64,000 nucleotides of DNA, taken from positions 1,054,001 to 1,118,000 of the forward strand of contig JADKGI010000001.1 of the NCBI GenBank assembly GCA_016722285.1, given 5' to 3'. Shown piece after piece: positions 1 through 8,275 of this stretch. A program made the position numbers and the translations under genes. The notes under the pieces are model-generated. The model searched no databases and was not told where the DNA came from. It saw nothing but the letters and a program-made list of their open reading frames with translations. This stretch comes from Saprospiraceae bacterium (GTDB taxonomy: Bacteria > Bacteroidota > Bacteroidia > Chitinophagales > Saprospiraceae). Position 1 is the stretch's first letter; every line of letters begins with the position of its first letter.

Positions 1-2
1 CA

Positions 3-878
3 AAAGCATCATTACCACTTTCCAACGAATTGTTTGATATGGTTGTAATAGATGAAGCTTCTCAATGTGATATTGCTTCTGCAATTCCATTGATTTTAAG
101 AGCCAAACAATTAGTCGTAATTGGCGACCCTTTACAATTAAAGCACATTACTTCTTTAAATAATTTTGAAGAAGAAAAAATAAAAGAACATCTTCATCTT
201 AGCGGTTCGGTTTATTTGAAATACAAAGAAAAATCGTTGTGGGATTACAGTGAATCTTTTACTGCAAATGCTAGCAATAATAACAAAATTGTAAATATTG
301 ACAGACATTACCGATGCCACCCTGATATTATTGGCTACTCAAACGAAGCATTTTACAATCCAAAACTTGGAGTTGATCTAAAAATTTGCACAAAAAAAGA
401 AGATTATAATATTCTACCAAGCGGAATTAAATGGATTGATATTATAGGAACTCATAAAGCAAACAATATAAATATTAACAGTGCAGAAGTAGATAAATCT
501 ATTGAAATAGCGACCTATTTTGCAAATCAAAATCCAAACATTTCAATCGGTATTGTAACACCATTTTCACATCAAGCCAAAGAAATTCATAGTAGAATAC
601 CAATTCATTTAAGTCAAAGAATTGTGGCAGATACAGTACACAAATTCCAAGGCGATGAAAAAGATGTAATGATTTACAGTTTAGTAGTTACAAATAATTC
701 ACCTGACTCAAAAATATATTGGATTGATAATATGGTGCCCGAATCTGTAAATGTAGCCGTAACAAGAGCAAGAAATACAATTTATATTGTTGGTAACAAA
801 GAATACATAAAATCAAAATCCACGGTGTTAAAACCACTAGGAAAATTAGTTGATTATGTTGAAAAATTGCAAAACTAA
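3..878 (+). CDS. SF1 DNA/RNA helicase, C-terminal part (5' end outside window)
   Basis: The reading frame is open from the left edge, so the N-terminus lies outside the window. What is visible is the C-terminal half of an Upf1/Sen1-like superfamily 1 helicase (AAA_12 type). A Walker B block (VVIDEASQCD) is followed by GDPLQLKHI, an arginine-rich RHYRCHPDII motif, HKFQGDEKDVM (motif V) and VAVTRARNTIYIV (motif VI). These motifs couple ATP hydrolysis to nucleic-acid unwinding. The family is common in bacterial defence and repair loci. The alkB-like gene begins three bases after the stop, so the two probably form one transcript and one cassette. The specific substrate cannot be inferred. Confidence 0.8.
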   Translation, partial: KASLPLSNELFDMVVIDEASQCDIASAIPLILRAKQLVVIGDPLQLKHITSLNNFEEEKIKEHLHLSGSVYLKYKEKSLWDYSESFTANASNNNKIVNIDRHYRCHPDIIGYSNEAFYNPKLGVDLKICTKKEDYNILPSGIKWIDIIGTHKANNININSAEVDKSIEIATYFANQNPNISIGIVTPFSHQAKEIHSRIPIHLSQRIVADTVHKFQGDEKDVMIYSLVVTNNSPDSKIYWIDNMVPESVNVAVTRARNTIYIVGNKEYIKSKSTVLKPLGKLVDYVEKLQN

Positions 879-880
879 TT

Positions 881-1625
881 ATGGACTTATTTAATTCTAA
901 AAATATAAACTTACCTTTTCAACTTCCAAATTGAAGTAGGTTATCATTGTGAATTTAATGAGGAATTAAATGTTTACTTAATAAAAATTCCAAATGGAGA
1001 AATCTTATATGCAGAACATTTTTTTGATGAAAAGATAAGCGATAGAAGTTTAGAATATTTCCTTGAAAATGATTCATTTGATTGGAAAACTGCAAATTGG
1101 CGAGAATTTGATAAAGAACAACTAGAAAAAGTAAAATTCAAAAACATCAAATGGCATCACGATAAATTAAAATTGTATTGCAAAGAAGTTTTCTTACCAC
1201 GATATTCAGCTTGGTATGGCGACAATGACAAATCATATTCTTATTCAGGCATAACTTTACAACCCAACAAATGGAATAATGGACTACTATTTTTAAAAGA
1301 ACAAATTGGAAAAATAGTAAATATAAATTTCAATAGTGTACTTATGAATTGGTATAGAGATGGCGAAGATTACATAAATTGGCACACAGACGCAGAAAAA
1401 GAATTGGGTAAGAATCCCATAATTGCTTCATTAAATTTTGGAGCAACAAGAAGATTTTTAATTAGACGAAGTGATGACAATTCCATAAAATTACAATTTC
1501 CACTAAAACACGGAACACTTCTTATAATGAAAGACGATTTACAACATTTTTGGCAACATAGTGTTCCCAAAGAGAAAAAAATAAAACAAACAAGAATTAA
1601 TTTAACTTTTAGAACAATAGTATAA
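881..1625 (+). CDS. alkB: AlkB-like 2OG-Fe(II) dioxygenase, apparently frameshifted near its start
   Basis: AlkB-type oxygenases oxidatively remove alkyl groups from damaged DNA bases using Fe(II) and 2-oxoglutarate. The segment from about 1173 carries the family signatures SAWYGDNDKSYSYSGI, the metal-binding HTDAEKELG (HxD), the second metal histidine in QHFWQHSVP and the 2OG-binding arginine in QTRINLTFR. An ATG at 881 opens a peptide (MDLFNSKNINLPF) that looks like the normal AlkB N-terminus but stops at 932-934. The neighbouring frame is open from 879 to 1625 and continues the AlkB-like sequence (YHCEFNEELNVYLI and on). A one-base shift near 915-933 therefore separates start and body. An internal TTG start at 1173 would give only the C-terminal 150 residues. 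It may be a decayed gene or a sequence error. Confidence 0.72.
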
Positions 1626-1640
1626 TGAGAAAGGGCGATC

Positions 1641-1773
1641 GCACAACATCGGTTTTGCAAAATGGCGGGTCCAGTGCTTCTATGAAACATTTGTGCAAGG
1701 CTGAACATTTGGAATTCTAATGAACTTTTGTGCTAAAACTCTGCCACTTCGCAAAGCCGAGAACCGTTATAGG
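1641..1773 (+). repeat. attC-like site 1 (long class)
   Basis: The left core GCACAAC and right core GTTATAG bracket imperfectly paired arms: GGTTTTGC..AATGGCGGG on the left against CTGCCACTTCGCAAAGCC on the right. Between them lies an interior with TTTGTG and CTTTTGTGCT blocks, also seen in the other long sites. It lies just 3' of the alkB-like gene, where a cassette attC belongs. The first three bases of the left core are degenerate. Confidence 0.7.
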
Positions 1774-1859
1774 GCATTTTAGGGCGACAGTGCAAACCAT
1801 AAACTTACGAGTAAAAACAGACAAATTTTTCGTTACATTTGACAAGACATATTTTAAAA

Positions 1860-3497
1860 ATGAAATTACCACATCCAATTCCATATCAGGGTAGTAAACG
1901 CAACTTGGCAGACCAAATTATGCGATTCTATCCTGACGACTTTAACAGACTTATTGAGCCATTTGCAGGTTCAGCCGCTATGACTATTGCATCGGCTTTT
2001 TATTTCAAGGCAAATCATTTTATAATCAACGACATCAACGAGCCATTGACACAACTTTGGGACAATATTATCAATAACCCAAAATCAATCATTAAACACT
2101 ATCACGACATTTGGCACGGTCAACATGGAAACGAAGAAGAGTATTATTATCAAATCCGAGACAAATTCAATGAAACAAGAAAGCCCGAATATCTCTTATT
2201 CCTTTTAGCCAAGTGTGTAAAAGCAGCCGTGCGTTACAACGCACAAGGTGGCTTCAATCAAAGCCCAGACAAAAGAAGACTTGGAAGAAATCAACAAATG
2301 ATGAGAGATGACATTTTAAGAGTTTCTCATTTATTAAAAGGCAAAATAGAAATTTTCTCAACGGACTATTCTAATATTCTTGATTTAGCAAGTTCAGACG
2401 ATTTAATTTATATGGACCCACCTTATCAAGGAACAGGATTAAATGGTGGTTTTAACTATTCTGGCAATATTGAGTTTGAGAACTTTGTTGTTTCCCTATT
2501 TGAACTTAATAATAAAGACATACCATATATTTTAAGTTATGACGGCAGGACTGGAAATAAAACTTTTGGCAATCCATTACCTGACAATCTCAACCTTACA
2601 AAAATTGAAATAAACGCAGGACGTTCTTCTCAAGCTACTTTGCTCAACAGAAATGAAATAACTTATGAAGCAGTCTTTCTTTCACCAGCACTTGTAGCAA
2701 AAATTGACTTGCAAAAAGTAACAGGAAATCAAATTTATCAAACAGACCTTTTGCAACTCATGGCTAAAAAGAAAATAAAATATCCAAAGGAATTTTTAGA
2801 ACACGTAAAATCAATAACCAACAAAAGAGCAAAAGTTGTCATAGACCATATTCTTGAACATGGTTTTATCACAACAGATGATTTACAAACTAAATATGGT
2901 TATACTCATGCTCCAAGAGCAGCAATGGACGTAAAAGATGCAGGTATTCCTCTTGAAACATTTAAAGTAAAATCTGACATTTCTGGACGACAAATTGGTG
3001 CTTACAGGTTTGGCGACATTACACAAATTCAAACCAAGCGTGTTGCAGGACGAATTGCTTTCTCGAAAAAATTCAAAAAAGAACTTTATGAATTAAGCAA
3101 TGGAAAGTGCATGATTTGTAACGGAGAGTTTGAAGAACGCTATTTACAGATTGACCATAGAGTTCCCTATGAAGTTGGCGGAGACATTGATGTAGCAAGA
3201 AATATTGAAGATTTTATGCTTTTATGTGGTTCATGTAACAGAGCTAAATCTTGGAGTTGCGAGCATTGCGATAACTGGCAAAAAGAAAAGAAGCCATCTC
3301 TATGTATGCAATGCTATTGGGGAAGTCCGACAAATTACAACCATATTGCACTCAAAGAAATTAGACGACTTGACTTGCAATGGACTGGTGACGAAGTGAA
3401 ATATTATGACGCAATTAGAGTAATCGCTGAACAAAACAAAATAGAACTACCTGACTTTGTTAAAACCGTAATTGTAGACAAAACAAAGAAGCGGTGA
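1860..3497 (+). CDS. D12-class adenine DNA methylase fused to an HNH endonuclease (single-chain R-M candidate)
   Basis: The N-terminal ~270 residues are a D12 class (Dam-like) N6-adenine methyltransferase: PIPYQGSKRNLA and PFAGSAA form the AdoMet site and DLIYMDPPYQGTG holds the catalytic DPPY. After a linker (about 275-400), the C-terminal part has an HNH nuclease: GKCMICNGEFEERYLQIDHRV, then LLCGSCNRAKS, and a further zinc-binding CEHC/CMQC pair. Modification and cleavage functions in one chain suggest a type II restriction-modification enzyme or a self-protecting nuclease. The specificity is unknown. I chose ATG 1860 over an upstream TTG at 1839 because the family motif PYQGSKR begins close to it. 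The gene ends 13 bases before an attC 5' core. Confidence 0.8.
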   Translation: MKLPHPIPYQGSKRNLADQIMRFYPDDFNRLIEPFAGSAAMTIASAFYFKANHFIINDINEPLTQLWDNIINNPKSIIKHYHDIWHGQHGNEEEYYYQIRDKFNETRKPEYLLFLLAKCVKAAVRYNAQGGFNQSPDKRRLGRNQQMMRDDILRVSHLLKGKIEIFSTDYSNILDLASSDDLIYMDPPYQGTGLNGGFNYSGNIEFENFVVSLFELNNKDIPYILSYDGRTGNKTFGNPLPDNLNLTKIEINAGRSSQATLLNRNEITYEAVFLSPALVAKIDLQKVTGNQIYQTDLLQLMAKKKIKYPKEFLEHVKSITNKRAKVVIDHILEHGFITTDDLQTKYGYTHAPRAAMDVKDAGIPLETFKVKSDISGRQIGAYRFGDITQIQTKRVAGRIAFSKKFKKELYELSNGKCMICNGEFEERYLQIDHRVPYEVGGDIDVARNIEDFMLLCGSCNRAKSWSCEHCDNWQKEKKPSLCMQCYWGSPTNYNHIALKEIRRLDLQWTGDEVKYYDAIRVIAEQNKIELPDFVKTVIVDKTKKR

Positions 3498-3517
3498 AAA
3501 GAAAAACGCCCTATAAC

Positions 3518-4063
3518 ACGGGTTCCTATGTAAAGCCTCCCAGCCCGGGACAAAGATAATATGTTAATTTTATTTACGTCATTATTTATGTTTTTTTGAC
3601 TCTATACTCAGGCTCCTATGTGTAGCTGCCATTTCTGACACTACCGGCATCTGTTTGATAATAGAGACATTATATATCAGCTTCCTGCTTGGCGATGTAG
3701 CAGTTAACTTTTCAGTATACTCTACCACGGCTGTTTTAAAGTCTGATATGCTCTTCAGTTTTTGAGTAATAAAGTGATTAATTGTATTTTTGCGACGACA
3801 GTATAAACGGACTGGAGCACTGCAGAGGTGCAACTTCATAGGGATAATACTGTTGGGTGACGGAATACATTCGTCTGAGCTGATACTTTTTTGTATCAGC
3901 TCATTTAGACGAATATTCCAGTGCCCCTTATACCTTAAAAAACCTATGTCGCTCATAACGTCGTATTTTGTTGTTTTATAATGTCAGCTTCCTGCTTGGC
4001 GATGCAGCAGTTATTCTTTTGAACAACCCTACCACCCGTGTTATGAAGTCTGTCTTACTGTTT
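3518..4063 (-). ncRNA. Candidate bridge-RNA-type non-coding arm of the IS110 element
   Basis: This 540-base arm lies 3' of the transposase. It contains two related copies of about 90 bases (3676-3770 and 3981-4075; both share CAGCTTCCTGCTTGGCGATG). It also has a strong hairpin at 3862-3919 (arms around TTCGTCTGAGCTGATA and TATCAGCTCATTTAGACGAA). In IS110 family elements a structured bridge RNA is known to be encoded in a non-coding end, and here the 5' end is too short for one. The RNA assignment is an inference. Confidence 0.25.
3582..3956 (-). CDS. Uncharacterised 124-residue ORF inside the IS110 arm
   Basis: This is an open frame with no recognised domain. The predicted product is basic, with several SIS/IIP stretches and a KRKNTINHF-like segment. 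It runs across the first copy of the 90-base repeat and the large hairpin, so it may be a chance frame over structured RNA sequence rather than a gene. No convincing ribosome-binding site is visible. I list it because no other gene covers the stretch. Confidence 0.2.
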   Translation of the reverse strand: MSDIGFLRYKGHWNIRLNELIQKSISSDECIPSPNSIIPMKLHLCSAPVRLYCRRKNTINHFITQKLKSISDFKTAVVEYTEKLTATSPSRKLIYNVSIIKQMPVVSEMAATHRSLSIESKKHK

Positions 4064-5174
4064 TTATATTTCATCTTCCATTACTTCTGTATCTTCTGGT
4101 AATTTAATCTTGGTATCTAAGGTAATGTTCTTATTAATTTGATATCGTTTGCCGCTTTTGATTACGGAGAGTATTCTTTTGGCCATTTGTGAGCCACTTT
4201 AACGATGATACACTTTGGATTTTTGCCAAAATGAGATTTATAGTATGCCTGTATCTCAGGATCTTTTCTGATGGCAATCCATGCACTCTCTATGATGTAA
4301 GGCCTTAAGATAGTATTGGCCCGATGTGTAACACCCAAATTGCTTTCGCTACCGCCACTATTGAATATACCAGGCACTACACCTATGTAACTACTGAATT
4401 GTTTTTCATTGTCAAATCGACGCAAATCACCACACTCAGAAAGGATAGCAGCAGCGAGAAATCCACCTATGCCAGGTATGCTTGTCAGCAAGTAATAATC
4501 CAAACTTATATGTTTACGACAATGTGCTCGCAATAGATTACCGCCATTGAGATATTCAGAGTGAAAGAAATTCAAAGTACGAAGTTTACTCTCCATGGAC
4601 TCTTTGCCGCATGTGGATGTCCACTTCAGTTCTAAAAGCCATTTTTTAAATTCTATCGTCCAGTTGACATTATCAAATTCCGGTGGTATTGTGATGCCAT
4701 GCAAAAGCAGCATGCCTTTAATGTGTGACTTGACTCTTCGGAGTTCCTTAGTAATGTTGGTTCTCTGACGGAGGAGACTTCGAAACTGTTCTTGCTCTTC
4801 TGTAGGTATATGGATGGCCTTAAGATTATTATTCTGAAGTTGTTTACATAAATTGCGACTATCGATTTTATCTGTCTTCTGATAGTTTTGTTTATCCATT
4901 TTGGGTACATCAGCCGGATTGACCACAGTGACCTGCCATCCGAGATTCAAAAATATCTTGCTGCACTAAATCCACAACAGCCAGCTTCATAGGTTGCAGA
5001 AATTTCATGAGATGGAAAATGAGCAGCAACATATTCATACAGGACATCAGGATCTGGTGGCATAGAAAATGTTTTATGATCAAATGATTCTGTTCTGATA
5101 GATACCGACCAACTTTTCTTGTGTATGTCGATTCCTATGAATAACTTTGTGTCAACAGCATTTTGTAAAGGCAT
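4064..5174 (-). pseudogene. IS110 family transposase with two frameshifts
   Basis: The N-terminal piece (5174-4947) carries the RuvC-like DEDD start FIGIDIHKKSWSVSI. The middle piece (4950-4162) carries VVNPADVPK, DKIDSRNL and the C-terminal Transposase_20 signature LTSIPGIGGFLAAAILSECGD. The pieces join if the five-T run (plus-strand 4949-4953) gains one base, giving AARYFLNLGW. A second one-base shift near 4186-4188 restores a C-terminus reading MAKRILSVIKSGKRYQINK, which ends at 4064. Both joins restore normal family sequence, so this was one gene of about 370 codons. The family recombines DNA guided by a bridge RNA. Confidence 0.8.
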
Positions 5175-5367
5175 AATCTTGTTTTTAATCGTGAGAAAAT
5201 TTTGAGCTAAGATATGCTTTTACATAAATGCTTGGCAAAAGTGGCGGTTCAGTGCTCCGCAGACACATTTGTGGTTAATCAAACTTTGGTTCTCCGCATC
5301 AATATTTGTGCTTAAAATCGCCACCTTCGCCAAGCCCGAAAACGTTATAGCATATAAAATAAATAAA

Positions 5368-6154
5368 ATGACAGACGAACAAATACAACAAATTGCTGCC
5401 GAAGTTGCTAAAATATTAGCAAAAGATGTTTACAGCGACGCCCTGCAACCTGGAATGAAACAAATTGGAATTGCAATTGAAACCGTAGCTAAATTAGGCA
5501 ATACTGTACTTACCCCAGTTGCTTTAATAAACGATGGTGCAAAAATTATAAGAGAACGAATTGTCAACAAGTGGCAAGAAAAAATGAAACAACTTCCGGA
5601 AGGCCAAGTTAAACCTATGGATGGAGAAATAGCAGTTCCAGCTCTTAAAAAGTTAGAATATAATACTTCAGAAGAACTCGAAGAACTATTTTTAAATCTT
5701 TTAACATCAGCATCAAACCAAGCAAAAGAAGGTATAGTTCACCCTTCATTTGCGAATATAATATCAGAATTGTCTTCAGATGAAGCAAGAATTCTTACCT
5801 ATTTAAAAACCGAAAATCAACCAATTTGTACAGTAAATATAAGAGTTAACTACAACAATGGTACATATTCAGATCATTACCATGACACTACAATTTTCGA
5901 TACAAATGACGTGATTAAATTTAAAAATAATATTAGAGCTTATCTTGAAAACATGAAACGATTAGGACTAATAAAGTTATGGGGGAATACCAACTGATGT
6001 AGATCAATATAATTACATTGAAGATTATTTAGAACCTTCAAAACAACAACTTGAACAAGAAAAGTCCGATTATCGAACCATTGTATATAAAAGGTCCTTT
6101 TATGATTTTACAGAATTTGGTAAAAATTTTATCAACAGTTGTTTACCTGACTGA
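5368..6154 (+). CDS. DUF4393 (Abi-alpha-like) protein, frameshifted near the C-terminus
   Basis: The protein matches the DUF4393/Abi_alpha family in layout: an N-terminal helix, the region PGMKQIGIAIETVAKLGN, then PALKKLEYNTSEELEELFLNLL and HPSFANIISELSSDEARIL. Family members have been linked to abortive phage infection; the mechanism is unknown. The frame stops at 5997 after a G5 run (5981-5985). Removing one G continues as KLWGIPTDVDQYNYIEDYLEP and ends at 6154 with FTEFGKNFINSCLPD, which fits the usual family end. I chose ATG 5368 rather than the upstream extension through the attC. The gene is followed by attC site 3. It is either a decayed gene or carries a homopolymer error. Confidence 0.72.
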
Positions 6155-6167
6155 ACTTAGATTACAT

Positions 6168-6239
6168 GCTATAACAATGCACTGGACGGACAGACTTGCT
6201 ATCGCTGCGTCCGTCCGTCGCCAGTGCTAACCGTTAGCC
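6168..6239 (+). repeat. attC-like site 3 (short class)
   Basis: GCTATAAC and GTTAGCC cores flank arms GCACTGG / CCAGTGC and GACGGAC / GTCCGTC. The total is about 72 bases. It is nearly identical to the site at 14588-14657 but carries an extra CCGT, a four-base slip. It lies 3' of the DUF4393 gene. Confidence 0.8.
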
Positions 6240-6248
6240 ACAAGCAAG

Positions 6249-7208
6249 ATGAAGACACTACAAACTATAAGCATATTGATTTTTTTGACTCTTTGTGCTA
6301 ATTCACAAGAGATAAAAAGAATAAATACGAAAGACTTGATTTCAGTATCTAATGAATTCGGACTTGATTCTGCATTGCATTTATCAGGAGGTTTTCCAAT
6401 TTATCGAATTGATAGTGCAACTGCAATTTCATTGTTAGATAAAATGACTGAATATAAAAGATATACTCGTTCTGAGTACTTTTTCAATGAAATGGCGCAT
6501 AATTGGAGTAATGATTTTGTTAAAAACAAAACAGAATTCTTTGCGATTAGTCAACTTGAGAGAATTTCCAAAACTAATTCCAATAAGTTTGACAGTTTGA
6601 TAGTGCTTGATGATAAGCTAGCAATTAGTATTGTAAAACAAAATCTGATTTCGCTTGATTCTGTATTGTTAAAAAGCTACAAGAGTAATTTGTTGCTCAG
6701 CGATACATTAAAAGAGATGTTTCCTTCAGGATTCGTAAGATTCTTTAAATCATTTAGGCATGGGACTCTTCCAATTGTTAGGGCATACGAAGATTGTAAC
6801 AAAAACTGCTACAAGATAATGCAGATATTAGATGAATTAAAAAGCGACAAGTTTGATTCTAAGAAAATACATTATCATCACAATCAACTTAGACCTTATC
6901 AACAAAATCGGGATTTTTTTAGATTTCAAGAATATTATTTTGAGTATGACACAACTACTATTAAATTAAGTGCTGATTATAATACAATTAGTGAATTGGA
7001 TTTTCAAAATGAGACTGAGTTACAACAGATAATTAAAGGATTCGATGAAGATAAATGCTGGAAATTTATAATTCAGAACGATAAAAAAGGATTTTTAGAT
7101 TTAGGATGCCAATTTGCACCTTTATCTGGATATGGTATAAAATATAAACTGGTACTGATTGATAAAAACAGATTACAGATTATTAAAATAGAAGAATGGA
7201 TTTCTTAA
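6249..7208 (+). CDS. Secreted protein of unknown function (cassette gene)
   Basis: This is a 319-residue protein with an N-terminal signal peptide (MKTLQTISILIFLTLC, with a likely cut after ANS). The rest is Lys- and Asp-rich with no recognised domain. The segment HYHHNQLRPYQQNRDFFRFQEYYF is aromatic-rich. The C-terminal part (residues 250-319) has alternating hydrophobic residues consistent with beta structure. The gene starts nine bases after an attC and is followed by another attC, so it is a single-gene cassette. Periplasmic or outer-membrane placement is likely; no function can be assigned. Confidence 0.65.
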   Translation: MKTLQTISILIFLTLCANSQEIKRINTKDLISVSNEFGLDSALHLSGGFPIYRIDSATAISLLDKMTEYKRYTRSEYFFNEMAHNWSNDFVKNKTEFFAISQLERISKTNSNKFDSLIVLDDKLAISIVKQNLISLDSVLLKSYKSNLLLSDTLKEMFPSGFVRFFKSFRHGTLPIVRAYEDCNKNCYKIMQILDELKSDKFDSKKIHYHHNQLRPYQQNRDFFRFQEYYFEYDTTTIKLSADYNTISELDFQNETELQQIIKGFDEDKCWKFIIQNDKKGFLDLGCQFAPLSGYGIKYKLVLIDKNRLQIIKIEEWIS

Positions 7209-7220
7209 TAGAATGCCAGT

Positions 7221-7351
7221 GGCTAACAATAAATATAGGTCATTTGGCGGATATTGCTAAATTTGAACATGAGTACATTTAATAAAATATATAGGGGTTT
7301 GATACGGTGGAGCTTTGAAATGCCAAACGCCCCATATTCTCAACGTTAGCG
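7221..7351 (+). repeat. attC-like site 4 (long class)
   Basis: The left core GGCTAAC is at 7221-7227 and the right core GTTAGCG ends at 7351. The paired arms are AATATAGG..ATTTGGCGG and GCCAAACGCCCCATATT. The spacing and position 3' of the previous gene fit the other long sites; the interior is less conserved here. Confidence 0.7.
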
Positions 7352-7379
7352 GTAACCTTAGACGACCAACATTGCGACA

Positions 7380-7871
7380 ATGACAGACAAGAAAATCGAC
7401 TTAGACCAAATGATGATTGACGAGTGGCGACAGCTTGGCTTCTATTACGACCTTGACGAAAGACTTGAAGTAAACCAATGGAGATTTTACGGCAGCAAAA
7501 GCGGACTACAAAACTTTGTAAAACTTCTTGACGACTATACTAACAGAGCAAGCAACGACAAAGAATTTGAACACGACCACTACGGACCATATATGTATTT
7601 GAAAATTATTACGCTTGACGACCAAGCAATAATTAATGAAAACGCAATCGGTGGGACAATTGCTGACTTAAAAAAATTAAGAAACATCATTGCTGACAAA
7701 CTTAGCAAAGCAGAAGCTGGACAAACTTTCAATATTGACAAAGACTACGGAGAAGACAACACCGTTACCGCCAAGTTTTTTGTAATGGCTGACAACTTTG
7801 ACCCTGTTTCAATGGACGAACTAATTGTATCTGGACGACAAAAGATAGTAAACCAAAAACATTCAAAATGA
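7380..7871 (+). CDS. Uncharacterised cytoplasmic protein (cassette gene)
   Basis: This is a 163-residue acidic protein without a signal peptide or membrane segment. Visible parts are an N-terminal EWRQLGFYYDLD segment, a central EFEHDHYGPYMYLKI segment and a Gly-Thr-rich turn (IGGTIADLKKLRNII) followed by an amphipathic helix. The size and acidity resemble small immunity-type proteins, but I do not recognise a family. It occupies a cassette of its own between two attC-like sites. It begins 28 bases after the preceding 3' core, typical of cassette genes here. Confidence 0.6.
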   Translation: MTDKKIDLDQMMIDEWRQLGFYYDLDERLEVNQWRFYGSKSGLQNFVKLLDDYTNRASNDKEFEHDHYGPYMYLKIITLDDQAIINENAIGGTIADLKKLRNIIADKLSKAEAGQTFNIDKDYGEDNTVTAKFFVMADNFDPVSMDELIVSGRQKIVNQKHSK

Positions 7872-7893
7872 CAGCGGACAAAAGAAAGGCTAC

Positions 7894-8025
7894 CGCTAAC
7901 ATAGGGTTTGCAATAGCGGGGTTGACGTGCTTCGTTGACACTTTAGTGCTTGGTGAAAGTATTGTGCTTCGTAGAAACTGTTGTGCTATTTCACCCCGCC
8001 ATCGCAAACCCTCAAAACGTTATGC
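7894..8025 (+). repeat. attC-like site 5 (long class)
   Basis: The CGCTAAC core is at 7894-7900 and GTTATGC is at 8019-8025. Arms AGGGTTTGCAATAGCGGGG and CACCCCGCCATCGCAAACCC pair almost perfectly. The interior has repeated TTGTGCTT-like words. The following 250 bases (8026-8275) hold no convincing gene, only a weak GCTACAAT / ATTGTAGC hairpin near 8108-8148. Confidence 0.75.
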
Positions 8026-8275
8026 CTCATTGTAAAATGACCGACAGACCAACAAAAATTAGACAGGAAAAATGATAGAAAGCCAACCCTTCGCAAATTT
8101 AAAAGAGCTACAATGCAACCACACCAGCCGACCCAAATTGTAGCACATTTAATTTTGCCCAACCGCATCCAAAGCCTAACTGACCTGTAGACAGCGGACA
8201 TTTTGAGTGTATTTTTACATTAACAGGCATCAAAATACAAACTTCACGTATGAAAACTGAAATAGCGAACGCCCA

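Larger units (their letters stand above)
3518..5228 (-). mobile_element. IS110 family (IS1111-like) insertion sequence, decayed
   Basis: A 1.7-kb element is bounded by the two halves of an attC site. It has short subterminal inverted repeats: TATGTAAAGC at 3527-3536 and GCTTTTACATA at 5216-5226, which match with one extra base. No target duplication is seen, as expected for this family. The transposase lies on the minus strand, with only about 50 bases between its start and the end of the element, while about 540 bases lie downstream. IS1111-group elements are known to have subterminal repeats, and some target integron attC sites. The transposase carries two frameshifts, so the element is probably inactive. 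The boundaries are inferred to within a few bases. Confidence 0.6.
3511..5351 (+). repeat. attC-like site 2 (long class), split by an IS110-type insertion
   Basis: The 5' core CTATAAC is at 3511-3517. The rest of the site resumes at 5229 with ATGCTTGGCAAAAGTGGCGG and ends with the paired arm GCCACCTTCGCCAAGC and the 3' core GTTATAG at 5345-5351. Joined across the insertion, the two parts give a normal long-class attC of about 130 bases, with the shared interior GACACATTTGTGGTTAATC. The insertion lies directly 3' of the AAC of the 5' core. Confidence 0.6.

Noticed and set aside
8072..8143. 23-codon frame before rloC
   Set aside because: Too short, no ribosome-binding site and no homologue known to me; more likely part of the non-coding lead of the cassette.
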